Assembly (NCBI GenBank): GCA_947175545.1
Contig: CAMWNI010000008.1
Coordinates: 22,772 to 86,771, forward strand
Direction: 5' to 3'
Length of the DNA: 64,000 bases
DNA from: an uncultured Porphyromonadaceae bacterium
GTDB lineage: Bacteria; Bacteroidota; Bacteroidia; Bacteroidales; Muribaculaceae
Shown here piece after piece: positions 55,543 through 64,000 of this stretch; position 1 is the stretch's first letter, and each line of letters opens with the position of its first letter. Under the pieces are notes generated by a model. That model did not search any database. It saw only the letters and a program-made list of their open reading frames with translations, and was not told the DNA's origin. Both the position numbers and the translations under genes were made by a program.

Positions 55543-56634
55543 TTAGTGGAAGCGGCGGAAGTAGGAGTCAAGGACTTCTGTGGCGGCGGTGAAGGAGCTG
55601 AGACGATTTTCGAGAACTGACTGCTCGAGTCCGGTCAGCATGCGCTCGATTGCGTGGTCGCGATAGAAGTGGTTGCGCAGTTGCTCGTCGATGGTCTCGC
55701 GCATCCAGTAGCGAGCCTGCTGCTGACGGCGCTCTTCGAAGTAACCGTTGGCATTGACAAACTCGAAGTAACGGTCAATCATATTCCATACTTCCGGAAT
55801 TCCCAGTTCAAAATAGCCGGAATAGGTCAGAACTTCCGGCTGCCAACCGGAGGCTGTCGGCGGGAACAGATGGAGAGCCGAACGGAACTGCGCCTGGGCA
55901 AGCTTGGCGCGGTTGATGTTGTCGCCGTCGGCCTTATTGATTACAATGCCGTCTGCCATTTCCATGATGCCGCGCTTGATTCCCTGGAGTTCGTCGCCGG
56001 TGCCTGCAAGCTGGATCAGCAGGAAGAAGTCAACCATTGAGTGAACGGCAGTCTCGCTTTGCCCGACGCCGACTGTTTCAATGAATATATTGTTGAAGCC
56101 TGCGGCCTCGCATAGCACTACGGTTTCTCTTGTTTTACGGGCAACGCCTCCAAGCGAACCGGCCGAAGGGGAAGGGCGTATGAATGCGTCTGGGTGGAGT
56201 GAAAGTTTCTCCATGCGAGTTTTGTCGCCGAGGATTGAGCCGTTGGTGCGTTCGCTCGAGGGGTCAATGGCGAGGACCGCAAGCTTGCCGCCTGATTTCA
56301 GCACATGGAGGCCGAATACGTCAATCGAGGTAGACTTTCCGGCTCCGGGGACTCCCGTAATGCCGATGCGGCGCGATTTGCCGCTGAACGGAAGGCATTT
56401 TTCAATAACTTCTTGAGCTTTGGCGTAATGGTCGGGGTGAAGGCTTTCAATTAGGGTTACCGCTCGTGAGAGCATGGTCATGTCGCCTTTCAGGATGCCC
56501 TCTACCATTTCGGCGGTCGACGGTATTGGCTTGCGGCGCAGCGCACGCATGTAAGGGTTGACCGACGGAGGCTGGGCAACTCCGGAGTTGACTTGCAATC
56601 CTTTATATTCGGAGCCGTTTTCGGGATGGTTCAT
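55543..56634 (-). CDS. meaB: Methylmalonyl-CoA mutase-associated GTPase MeaB
   Basis: IGITGVPGAGKSTSIDVFG, VLAIDPSSERTNGSILGDKTRM, ETVGVGQSE. Confidence 0.95.
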   Translation of the reverse strand: MNHPENGSEYKGLQVNSGVAQPPSVNPYMRALRRKPIPSTAEMVEGILKGDMTMLSRAVTLIESLHPDHYAKAQEVIEKCLPFSGKSRRIGITGVPGAGKSTSIDVFGLHVLKSGGKLAVLAIDPSSERTNGSILGDKTRMEKLSLHPDAFIRPSPSAGSLGGVARKTRETVVLCEAAGFNNIFIETVGVGQSETAVHSMVDFFLLIQLAGTGDELQGIKRGIMEMADGIVINKADGDNINRAKLAQAQFRSALHLFPPTASGWQPEVLTYSGYFELGIPEVWNMIDRYFEFVNANGYFEERRQQQARYWMRETIDEQLRNHFYRDHAIERMLTGLEQSVLENRLSSFTAATEVLDSYFRRFH

Positions 56635-57695
56635 TTTGTAATTTCAGCAGTTACGCGAACAACGGTGAGGGAGTTGTCCGGGTCGTTCGTAATCAGACTT
56701 ATGCGAGCATTGATAAAGTCACTTTCGGCCTTTGCGGGATTGATTGTAACTTTAATTTTTGCTTTTTTGCCGGGCTTGATCTTCGAAGATGATATTTCGG
56801 CCGATGTAATAGCAGGGTCAACAATTTGAAGCCTGCGCACAATCAGGGGCGATTTGCCGCTATTGCTGACGGTAAATTCGACGTTGCGCGGCGAATCAAT
56901 GTCGCCAAGGTCTATCTTAAGTGGCGTGACGTTACATTCGGGCGCGCTTTGGCGCTGTCCGGGCGTAAGGTTATTGAAGTCCTCGACAATAATCGTGAAC
57001 AAGTCCATTTTGACAGGCTCTTCAGCTGCATCGGAGCGAAATATGAAGTCGGCGTTGGTGATTCCCCATTCGGGGATGTCGCGCGAATTGAGCGTCAGTG
57101 CAATTTGGCCCTGCTGGCCGGGAAGAATAATGTCCGGGGTTATTTGTCCGGTCACATAGTCCGGCAATTTCTCCAGGCGGGGGCGCAATGAGTCCGGACT
57201 CTGATTATAGAGGCTGATGAAAACCGTCTTGAATTTCCCGCGCTTGACTTCTCCGAATCCGGCGCTTGAACTCTGAAGCTTAATCTTTCCGCCGTCAACC
57301 GGGAAACGGGAACGTATTGTCGCCGATGCGCCGATAACCACTCCACTGACAGTCAGAGTCTGCTGTACTGTCGGTGCATCCGAGGTCTTGACATAGACAT
57401 TTTTGTCAAAGCGTCCCGGGCGTCCCGTGGCCGCATAGGTGACGGTCAGTGCGGCCGTATCGCCCGGAGCGATATCCTGTTTGGAATATTCCGGCACTGT
57501 GCAGCCACATGTTGCCCGGGCCTCAATAATGCGGATTGGCTTTGACCCTTCGTTGATAACGTGAAACACTGCGTCTACGGTGCCGAGATCTTCGCTGAAC
57601 GCACCAAAATCATGTTTCTGCGTTATCCATCGGGCTTGGGCAGACATCAGCATGGGAGCTGATGCAAGCAGAAGAGTAGTAATAATTCTGTTCAT
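56631..57695 (-). CDS. DUF1573 domain-containing protein
   Basis: HDFGAFSEDLGTVDAVFHVINEGSKPIRIIEARATCGCTVPEYSKQDIAPGD. Confidence 0.9.
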   Translation of the reverse strand: MNRIITTLLLASAPMLMSAQARWITQKHDFGAFSEDLGTVDAVFHVINEGSKPIRIIEARATCGCTVPEYSKQDIAPGDTAALTVTYAATGRPGRFDKNVYVKTSDAPTVQQTLTVSGVVIGASATIRSRFPVDGGKIKLQSSSAGFGEVKRGKFKTVFISLYNQSPDSLRPRLEKLPDYVTGQITPDIILPGQQGQIALTLNSRDIPEWGITNADFIFRSDAAEEPVKMDLFTIIVEDFNNLTPGQRQSAPECNVTPLKIDLGDIDSPRNVEFTVSNSGKSPLIVRRLQIVDPAITSAEISSSKIKPGKKAKIKVTINPAKAESDFINARISLITNDPDNSLTVVRVTAEITK

Positions 57696-58093
57696 TTCGG
57701 AATTACGGTTCCTTTGATGGTGAGAATGACGTTTCCTTTCTTTCCTTTGATGTTGGTACGGACTTTCGCGGTGCGGGTGAATGCCCCTTTGAGTCCTTCA
57801 GGAGTAAAGCGTATTTTGATTTTGCCGCTTTTGCCCGCGGCCACGGGTTTGTGAGGAAACTCCGGTTTGGTGCATCCGCATGAGGCGGAGACCGTCACGA
57901 TTGCCAGTGGGGCTGTGCCGATATTTGTAAACTGAAACTCATGTTCAATCCATCCGTCTGATTCCTTAATTGTTCCGAAATCATAGACGGTCTCTTCAAA
58001 GCAGACTTCAGGGGCTTTCGTCGGTGTCGTAGCCGAGAGTGCTGGGAGTACGGTTGCGGCTAATGCAAGAATTAGCGAGACAATTCTGTTCAT
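57692..58093 (-). CDS. DUF1573 domain-containing protein (short)
   Basis: YDFGTIKESDGWIEHEFQFTNIGTAPLAIVTVSASCGCTKPEFP. Confidence 0.9.
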   Translation of the reverse strand: MNRIVSLILALAATVLPALSATTPTKAPEVCFEETVYDFGTIKESDGWIEHEFQFTNIGTAPLAIVTVSASCGCTKPEFPHKPVAAGKSGKIKIRFTPEGLKGAFTRTAKVRTNIKGKKGNVILTIKGTVIPK

Positions 58094-59694
58094 TTCTGTA
58101 GCAGCGAATTATATTTCTTCGGATCGTTGATAAGGTCAAGGGCCTGCTTATAGACCGGGTTTAGCTGGTTGAAGACCCGATAGAAGGTGGACGGTGTGAA
58201 CAGGTCACGCCCGATGAGGCCCTTTATATTGCCTACAATGTAAGGCTTTGATTCCTCAAATTGTGCTGAGTCCGGTTCAACGCCGAGTTTGTCGGCGAGA
58301 CTGATAAATTCGCTCAACATTTCAGGTGACACGTCGAATTCATTAACAAATTTATCTTCATTGGGGTATTTGCTCTTCAGGTTCGACCGGTTGTTCTCGA
58401 CATATTCGACAACATATTGGCTCAAGGCGTTTTTGGCGCGGAGTTCACGGAAGTAGCGGTTCACTCCCGTCGTGTCAACCGGCACGAAGAGGTCCGGCAT
58501 GATTCCGCCGCCACCATAGACCTTCCGACCGTTAATCAGTGTAGTGTGGACCTGAGTGGAGTCAACGCGAATTGAGTCGGCCGAGTAAAACTCGCCGTGT
58601 TCATATCTGTTGCTGATATCCTTTGCATAGTCCTCACCTTCGCCTCGCTTGTAAGGTTTCTGGATTGAGCGGCCCGATGGAGTATAATAATGAGCCGTAG
58701 TCAGTCGAATCATTGACCCGTCAGGGAAGGGGAACGGCCGCTGCACAAGGCCCTTGCCGAATGTGCGGCGGCCAACAACCAGGCCGCGGTCGTTGTCCTG
58801 AATTGCCCCTGACAGGATTTCAGAGGCGGATGCTGAAAATTCGTTTGTCATGACAATGACGCGTCCTTGAGTATCCGGGTTACGTCCGTTGGCAAAGAAG
58901 AATTGCGTCGGCTGGTGTAGCCCCTCGGTGTAGACAACTGTCGATCCGTTGGGAAGAAACTGCTCCGAGAGTTCCACTGCTGCTGAAAGATAGCCGCCGC
59001 CGTTGTCCTGAACATCAATAATGAGATTCTTCATGCCCTGTTTGCGTAACGAAGCAAGGGCCTCACGGAACTCCTTTGGCGTTTCCTGACCAAAAGAGGT
59101 TACTTTGATGTAGCCTGTGGTCGGGTCTGCCATGTAGGCAGCATCAACTGTATTGAGCGGGATGTCAGCCCGGATAACTCTGAATAGCAGGGTGTCCGGT
59201 TCGGAGCGGCGCACAATCTTCAGGTTGGCAACTGAGCGCTTTGGTCCGCGCAGTCGCTTCATGATGTCAGAGTTTTGCATTTTCATACCGGCTATAACCG
59301 TGTCATTGCAGGCAATGATTCTGTCTCCCGGAATGATGCCTACTTTCTCTGACGGTCCGCCGGCCACGGTCTGGATGACATAGACTGTGTCCTGCACAAT
59401 CTGGAACTGTACGCCGATGCCTGAAAAATTGCCGTTGAGCGGCTCAGTCAGGGCCTTGGTCTCGGCAGCCGTCGTATAAGTCGAGTGGGGGTCCAGCTCC
59501 TTCAGCATGGCAATGATTCCCTGTTCGACAATCTTATTTGCCGAAAGGGTGTCTACATAGTAATTTTCGATTATCATTTCGGCCAACTGGAGTTTCTGAG
59601 CCGAATCGAATTGTTTAGAGCCGAAGATGTTTGCTGACGCGGCAACTGCAATTGATCCGCATACCGCAGGTATGAATAATTTTCGTAGTTTCAT
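58090..59694 (-). CDS. S41 family (C-terminal processing) peptidase
   Basis: PDZ domain; NEFSASASEILSGAIQDNDRGLVVGRRTFGKGLVQ. Confidence 0.95.
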   Translation of the reverse strand: MKLRKLFIPAVCGSIAVAASANIFGSKQFDSAQKLQLAEMIIENYYVDTLSANKIVEQGIIAMLKELDPHSTYTTAAETKALTEPLNGNFSGIGVQFQIVQDTVYVIQTVAGGPSEKVGIIPGDRIIACNDTVIAGMKMQNSDIMKRLRGPKRSVANLKIVRRSEPDTLLFRVIRADIPLNTVDAAYMADPTTGYIKVTSFGQETPKEFREALASLRKQGMKNLIIDVQDNGGGYLSAAVELSEQFLPNGSTVVYTEGLHQPTQFFFANGRNPDTQGRVIVMTNEFSASASEILSGAIQDNDRGLVVGRRTFGKGLVQRPFPFPDGSMIRLTTAHYYTPSGRSIQKPYKRGEGEDYAKDISNRYEHGEFYSADSIRVDSTQVHTTLINGRKVYGGGGIMPDLFVPVDTTGVNRYFRELRAKNALSQYVVEYVENNRSNLKSKYPNEDKFVNEFDVSPEMLSEFISLADKLGVEPDSAQFEESKPYIVGNIKGLIGRDLFTPSTFYRVFNQLNPVYKQALDLINDPKKYNSLLQK

Positions 59695-59697
59695 AAT

Positions 59698-60150
59698 TTA
59701 TTTATATTCTGGCAAAAAACGTGACGGGTCAATTCCGTGGTGACGAAGTTCGCGCACCAATGATGAACTGACAAAACTGAATTGAGGTTCAGTATATAAT
59801 ATAAACGTTTCCATTCCAAAAATGTTGCGATTGGCGTCTGCAAGGTTGCGTTCATACTCAAAATCGGCAACGGAACGCACCGAGCGTAGCAGGTGAGTGC
59901 ATCCGGCGGCGCGCGCTTCGTCGGCCGTCAATCCGGTGTAGACCCTTATCTCAACCTCCGGACGATTGCGAAAATACTGTCTGAGCAGCGATGCCTGTTC
60001 CTCCGTCGCGGGTGAGGATTCTTTCTCAGAGTTAATGCCGATTCCTATAACCACACGGTCAAACAGCGTCAGCGCTCGTTCGACAACCGATAGGTGGCCA
60101 ACCGTGAATGGATTGAACGACCCGGCGAAAAAAGCTGATTTGCTGCTCAT
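59698..60150 (-). CDS. coaD: Pantetheine-phosphate adenylyltransferase
   Basis: [49 protein letters not shown]. Confidence 0.94.
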   Translation of the reverse strand: MSSKSAFFAGSFNPFTVGHLSVVERALTLFDRVVIGIGINSEKESSPATEEQASLLRQYFRNRPEVEIRVYTGLTADEARAAGCTHLLRSVRSVADFEYERNLADANRNIFGMETFILYTEPQFSFVSSSLVRELRHHGIDPSRFLPEYK

Positions 60151-62060
60151 AATATTTCCGAATCATCCTCGACAACGAGGTTGTTGATGATGAATTGCTG
60201 ACGGTCAGGCGTGTTTTTCCCCATGTAGAATTCCAGCAGCGTTTCAACGGAGTCCTCCTTGCGAAGGGTCACGCGGTCAAGCCTCATGTCCGGGCCAATA
60301 AACTCGCGGAATTCGTCGGGCGAGATTTCGCCGAGGCCTTTAAAGCGCGTAATTTCCGCGTCGGCCTTCAGTTTGTCGATTGCGGTAATGCGTTCCTGGT
60401 CTGTGTAACAGTAATATGTGTCGTCGTTTTTCTTTTCATCGTTCTTTCTGGCTCCTCGTTTTACTCCTTTCTTGCTGCGTACTCGGAAGAGCGGGGTTTG
60501 CAAAACATAGACATGGCCTTTCTTAATAAGGTCAGGGAAGAACTGCAAGAAGAACGTCAGCAACAGCAGGCGTATGTGCATTCCGTCCACGTCGGCATCG
60601 GTTGCGATGATGACTTTGTTATATCGCAGTCCGTCAATGCCGTCTTCGATGTTGAGGGCTGCCTGGAGCAGGTTGAACTCCTCGTTTTCGTAAACAACCT
60701 TCTGGGTCAGGCCGAATGAGTTGAGCGGTTTGCCTCTGAGCGAGAATACGGCTTGGGTCTGCACGTCACGAATTTTTGTGATTGAGCCGGATGCCGAGTC
60801 GCCCTCCGTAATGAAGATGCAGGTCGATTCCTTCAGCTCGTCATCGCCCTTTGGGTCATTCAGGTGAATTTGACAGTCACGCAGCTTCGGGTTGTGGAGA
60901 TTGACTTTCTTTGCGCGCTCGCGGGCCGCTTTCGTGACGCCGGCCATGGCCTTGCGGTCTCGCTCGCTTTGCTGGATTTTCTGCTGCATGATGTCGGCCG
61001 TGTCTTTGTCGCGATGCAGATAGTTGTCAAGCTCTTTTTTCAGGAAGTCGCCAATGAATTTCGCTACGGTCGGCCCGTCTGGCCCCATGTCTTTTGAACC
61101 GAGTTTGGTCTTTGTTTGTGATTCGAAAACCGGTTCCTCAACCTTGATGCTGATTGCTGCGACCATTCCGTTGCGTATGTCGGAGTTCTCAAAGGATTTG
61201 CCGTAGAATTCCTTGATTGTCCGCCCGACGGCCTCCTTGAATGCCGTCAGGTGCGTTCCTCCCTGGGTTGTGTGCTGGCCGTTGACAAACGAGTAGTATT
61301 CCTCGCCATACTGGTCGGCATGTGTCAGTACAATCTCAATGTCTTCGCCTTTGAGATGGATTGGCTGATATAGCGGGTCACGGGTCATGTTTTCCTTCAT
61401 TAGGTCGGCCAGGCCGTTGCTGGAGCGGTAGCGCCTTCCGTTGAAGAGAATAACAAGTCCGGTGTTCAGAAATGTATAGTTTTTCAATAGCGGCAGGATA
61501 TGCTCCTCACGATACTTGTAGTCCTTGAAAATATCGCCGTCGGGTGTGAACCGGACATTGGTGCCGTTTTTTGCATCCAGGGAGGCGTCGATGATTCCAC
61601 TGTCGCTGACAATATTGCCGCGCGCAAACTCAATGCGGCGCTGTTTGCCGTCGCGTGTCGATGTGATGGAGAATATGGTACTCAGCGCATTGACCGCTTT
61701 GATGCCGACGCCGTTCAGACCAACGGATTTCTTGAATGCCTTCGAATCATATTTCGCGCCGGTGTTCATTTTCGACGCCACATCTTCAAGCTTTTCAAGC
61801 GGAATTCCGCGGCCTTCGTCAATGACTTCGACCGATGACTCTTCGACAACGTTGACCGTAATCTGCTTGCCGAATCCCATCATGAATTCGTCAATGCCGT
61901 TGTCAAGCACCTCCTTCAGAAGCACGTAGATACCGTCATCGCTTGTGGCGCCGTCGCCGAGCTTGCCAATGTACATGCCCGGACGGCGTCTTATATGTTC
62001 TTTCCAGTCGAGCGTGATAATGTCATCGCCCGTGTAATTTACCTGTTGTTCTTCAGTCAT
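60147..62060 (-). CDS. parE: DNA topoisomerase IV subunit B (ORF start trimmed to ATG 62060)
   Basis: [64 protein letters not shown]. Confidence 0.95.
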   Translation of the reverse strand: MTEEQQVNYTGDDIITLDWKEHIRRRPGMYIGKLGDGATSDDGIYVLLKEVLDNGIDEFMMGFGKQITVNVVEESSVEVIDEGRGIPLEKLEDVASKMNTGAKYDSKAFKKSVGLNGVGIKAVNALSTIFSITSTRDGKQRRIEFARGNIVSDSGIIDASLDAKNGTNVRFTPDGDIFKDYKYREEHILPLLKNYTFLNTGLVILFNGRRYRSSNGLADLMKENMTRDPLYQPIHLKGEDIEIVLTHADQYGEEYYSFVNGQHTTQGGTHLTAFKEAVGRTIKEFYGKSFENSDIRNGMVAAISIKVEEPVFESQTKTKLGSKDMGPDGPTVAKFIGDFLKKELDNYLHRDKDTADIMQQKIQQSERDRKAMAGVTKAARERAKKVNLHNPKLRDCQIHLNDPKGDDELKESTCIFITEGDSASGSITKIRDVQTQAVFSLRGKPLNSFGLTQKVVYENEEFNLLQAALNIEDGIDGLRYNKVIIATDADVDGMHIRLLLLTFFLQFFPDLIKKGHVYVLQTPLFRVRSKKGVKRGARKNDEKKNDDTYYCYTDQERITAIDKLKADAEITRFKGLGEISPDEFREFIGPDMRLDRVTLRKEDSVETLLEFYMGKNTPDRQQFIINNLVVEDDSEIL

Positions 62061-62067
62061 AACGCTG

Positions 62068-62075
62068 CAAATATA
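62068..62075 (-). promoter_or_regulatory. Bacteroidetes -7 box (TATATTTG, minus) for parE
   Basis: CAAATATA on + strand 8 nt from parE ATG. Confidence 0.5.
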
Positions 62076-62108
62076 CGAAAATTTTATTGTTAAATGGGAA
62101 TTTATTCG

Positions 62109-62116
62109 TAAATTTG
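62109..62116 (+). promoter_or_regulatory. Bacteroidetes -7 box TAAATTTG for tpiA
   Basis: TAAATTTG 38 nt upstream of tpiA ATG. Confidence 0.55.
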
Positions 62117-62154
62117 CCCCGACAAAAACATAACCCAATTTTATATCAGAATTT

Positions 62155-62913
62155 ATGAGAAAGAAAATTGTTGCCGGTAACTGGAAAATGAATACCACCC
62201 TGGCTGAAGGCGTTGCTCTTGCCAAGGATGTGAACGAAGCTCTTGCCGGTCGTTCTCCCAAATGTGACGTTGTAATCTGTGTGCCTTTCACTCATCTCGC
62301 TCCCGTTGCAGGCGTAATCGACGCCGGCAAGCTTGGTCTCGGTGCTGAAAACTGCGCTGACCACCTTAAGGGCGCTTACACCGGTGAAGTTTCTGCTCCG
62401 ATGGTTGCTTCAACCGGCGCAACTTACGTAATTCTTGGCCACAGCGAACGTCGCCAGTATTACGGGGAAACTTCCGAAATCCTTAAAACTAAAGTAAATC
62501 TCGCTCTCGAAAACAATCTGACTCCTATTTTCTGCATTGGCGAAGTTCTCGAGCAGCGTGAAGACGGAACTTTCTTCGACGTCGTGAAATCTCAGATTCA
62601 GGAAGCTCTCTTTGATCTCAGCGCTGAAGATTTCGGCAAAATCATTCTTGCCTACGAACCTGTTTGGGCAATCGGCACCGGCAAGACCGCAACTGACGAT
62701 CAGGCACAGGAAATGCACGCCTTCATCCGTGGTGTCATTGCCGAAAAGTATGGCAAGGAAGTTGCTGACAACTGCTCGATTCTCTACGGCGGTTCCTGCA
62801 AGCCCTCTAATGCAAAGGCCCTCTTCGCCAAACCTGACGTTGATGGTGGCCTGATTGGCGGCGCATCGCTCGCAGCTGCTGACTTTATGGGTATCGTTGA
62901 CGCTTGGAACTGA
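62155..62913 (+). CDS. tpiA: Triosephosphate isomerase
   Basis: [67 protein letters not shown]. Confidence 0.97.
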   Translation: MRKKIVAGNWKMNTTLAEGVALAKDVNEALAGRSPKCDVVICVPFTHLAPVAGVIDAGKLGLGAENCADHLKGAYTGEVSAPMVASTGATYVILGHSERRQYYGETSEILKTKVNLALENNLTPIFCIGEVLEQREDGTFFDVVKSQIQEALFDLSAEDFGKIILAYEPVWAIGTGKTATDDQAQEMHAFIRGVIAEKYGKEVADNCSILYGGSCKPSNAKALFAKPDVDGGLIGGASLAAADFMGIVDAWN

Positions 62914-62950
62914 TCCGGACTGAACTGAACGCTTTTCGATAGAGCAGGGG

Positions 62951-62985
62951 GGGAGCGCGACTGAAAACTGATCGCGCTCCCTCTT
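62951..62985 (+). terminator. Hairpin terminator after tpiA
   Basis: GGGAGCGCGA ... TCGCGCTCCC, weak T tract. Confidence 0.65.
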
Positions 62986-63007
62986 AGTTTAATTATTAAA
63001 ATCAAAA

Positions 63008-63199
63008 ATGGGAAGCAAATATATCTGGATTTGTGCCTCAATTGCTTACGGCATCCTCTCCGGCTTGATATACGCCCTGATTGCTCGCCATCGTCGCTAC
63101 AAGGGTAGTTTCTGGAGGCGTTTCATTGTCTGGTCAGTCATCTATACTGTTGCCGGATTGGCGATATGCCGGGTCCTCTGGCACTTCTTGTCTGACTGA
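63008..63199 (+). CDS. Small two-TM membrane protein
   Basis: 63 aa, two hydrophobic segments separated by ARHRRYKGSFWRR. Confidence 0.5.
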   Translation: MGSKYIWICASIAYGILSGLIYALIARHRRYKGSFWRRFIVWSVIYTVAGLAICRVLWHFLSD

Positions 63200-63305
63200 T
63201 TCTTCAGTGTAGAGTATCAGTCTACAGAATTTGAATATAATAAGCCCTCAATGTTGTCATCACAGAGTCTGAAATCTCTCGGGCCGTTTCAATATTAACT
63301 TCGAA

Positions 63306-63581
63306 ATGAAGAAATTTGTTCAAATCCTGGTCCGGTCAATTCAGCGCTGGCTCCGTGGACTTTCATTTCGCACAGGGATTATCGTATTGGTCCTCTGTAT
63401 TCCCTGTTATATAATCTCCTTTGCCCAGATGGCTCTCCCCATATCTTCCACCGCCAAGGGCATCTTGTGGACTATATTCTTCGGTCTCGCCAAATGCACG
63501 CAATATGCCGGTCTGACCATTCTCGGAACCGAGGGCCTCAAGCGCCTCAAGCAAATCTACCGTCCCAAGCCTGACGCTTAA
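63306..63581 (+). CDS. Small membrane protein
   Basis: 91 aa, two hydrophobic segments. Confidence 0.5.
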   Translation: MKKFVQILVRSIQRWLRGLSFRTGIIVLVLCIPCYIISFAQMALPISSTAKGILWTIFFGLAKCTQYAGLTILGTEGLKRLKQIYRPKPDA

Positions 63582-63679
63582 TAATAAACCTGTGGTCAGA
63601 CTTTAAATGTTTCGCAGGCGTAACATGAAGAATGTGCAATAACCAGATAATTGAAAACCGAAAAATCAATACTAACTAT

Positions 63680-63949
63680 ATGGATATGAAATTCTGTCAG
63701 AGCTGCGGAATGCCGCTCACAAATGATGTCTTCGGCACGAATGCCGATGGCACACAAAACGAGGAATACTGCATCTACTGCTACAAAGACGGCAATTTCG
63801 CGCAGGATATGACAATGGAGCAGATGATTGATCACTGCGCTCAGTTTACTGACGAGATAAACCGCCAATCAGGGCAGAATCTCACGGTCGAACAGATGAA
63901 GGAACAGATGCGTCAGTTTTTCCCTCATCTCAAACGCTGGAAAAAATAA
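63680..63949 (+). CDS. Zinc-ribbon domain protein
   Basis: MDMKFCQSCGMPLTNDVFGTNADGTQNEEYCIYCYKDGNF; CxxC...CxxC. Confidence 0.85.
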   Translation: MDMKFCQSCGMPLTNDVFGTNADGTQNEEYCIYCYKDGNFAQDMTMEQMIDHCAQFTDEINRQSGQNLTVEQMKEQMRQFFPHLKRWKK

Positions 63950-63959
63950 CAGACGAATT

Positions 63960-64000
63960 ATGAGTAACGAAATTCTATATATACTCCTGCCGGACTATGC
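63960..64000 (+). CDS. Partial CDS start, possibly DJ-1/PfpI family
   Basis: ATG at 63960: MSNEILYILLPDYA, truncated by window end. Confidence 0.4.
   Translation, partial: MSNEILYILLPDY

Noticed and set aside
1-64000. CRISPR arrays, rRNA, tRNA genes, prophage or IS elements
   Set aside because: No regularly spaced repeats, no tRNA T-loop/acceptor signatures, no rRNA motifs and no transposase or phage structural ORFs were recognised by eye; tRNAscan-SE and an ISfinder search would be decisive.

Overview
This 64 kb window reads as a Bacteroidales chromosome segment. The evidence is the TAnnTTTG-type -7 boxes, the Bacteroidetes-type omega subunit and the TonB-dependent receptor; Muribaculaceae-like is a guess. 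Most of it is housekeeping: glycogen synthase/phosphorylase, carAB, nfo, clpB, topoisomerase IV parC and parE, bamD-rpoZ-aroE, yifB, two rhomboids, ettA, def, ruvX, glyA, pyrBI, meaB, a CTP protease, coaD and tpiA. No tRNA, rRNA, CRISPR array or intact transposase was recognised. Main points of interest: (1) an AT-rich accessory pocket at about 31.2-33.3 kb, with two multi-helix structured-RNA candidates, a NERD-domain gene and a lipoprotein gene interrupted by an in-frame TAG; (2) a third structured-RNA candidate at 20.48-20.73 kb with its own promoter and terminator; (3) a near-perfect sigma-54 (-24/-12) promoter with two upstream palindromic sites in front of clpB; (4) a surface-polymer-like locus (43.3-50.1 kb) with a nucleotidyltransferase/PLP-enzyme fusion, a TagF-like transferase, a flippase, an acyltransferase and an opine-dehydrogenase-like enzyme; (5) a PurF paralogue lacking the catalytic N-terminal cysteine; (6) a cluster of TTGTAAA sites upstream of an XRE regulator. 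All assignments come from reading sequence and motifs by eye; no database searches or folding calculations were run.
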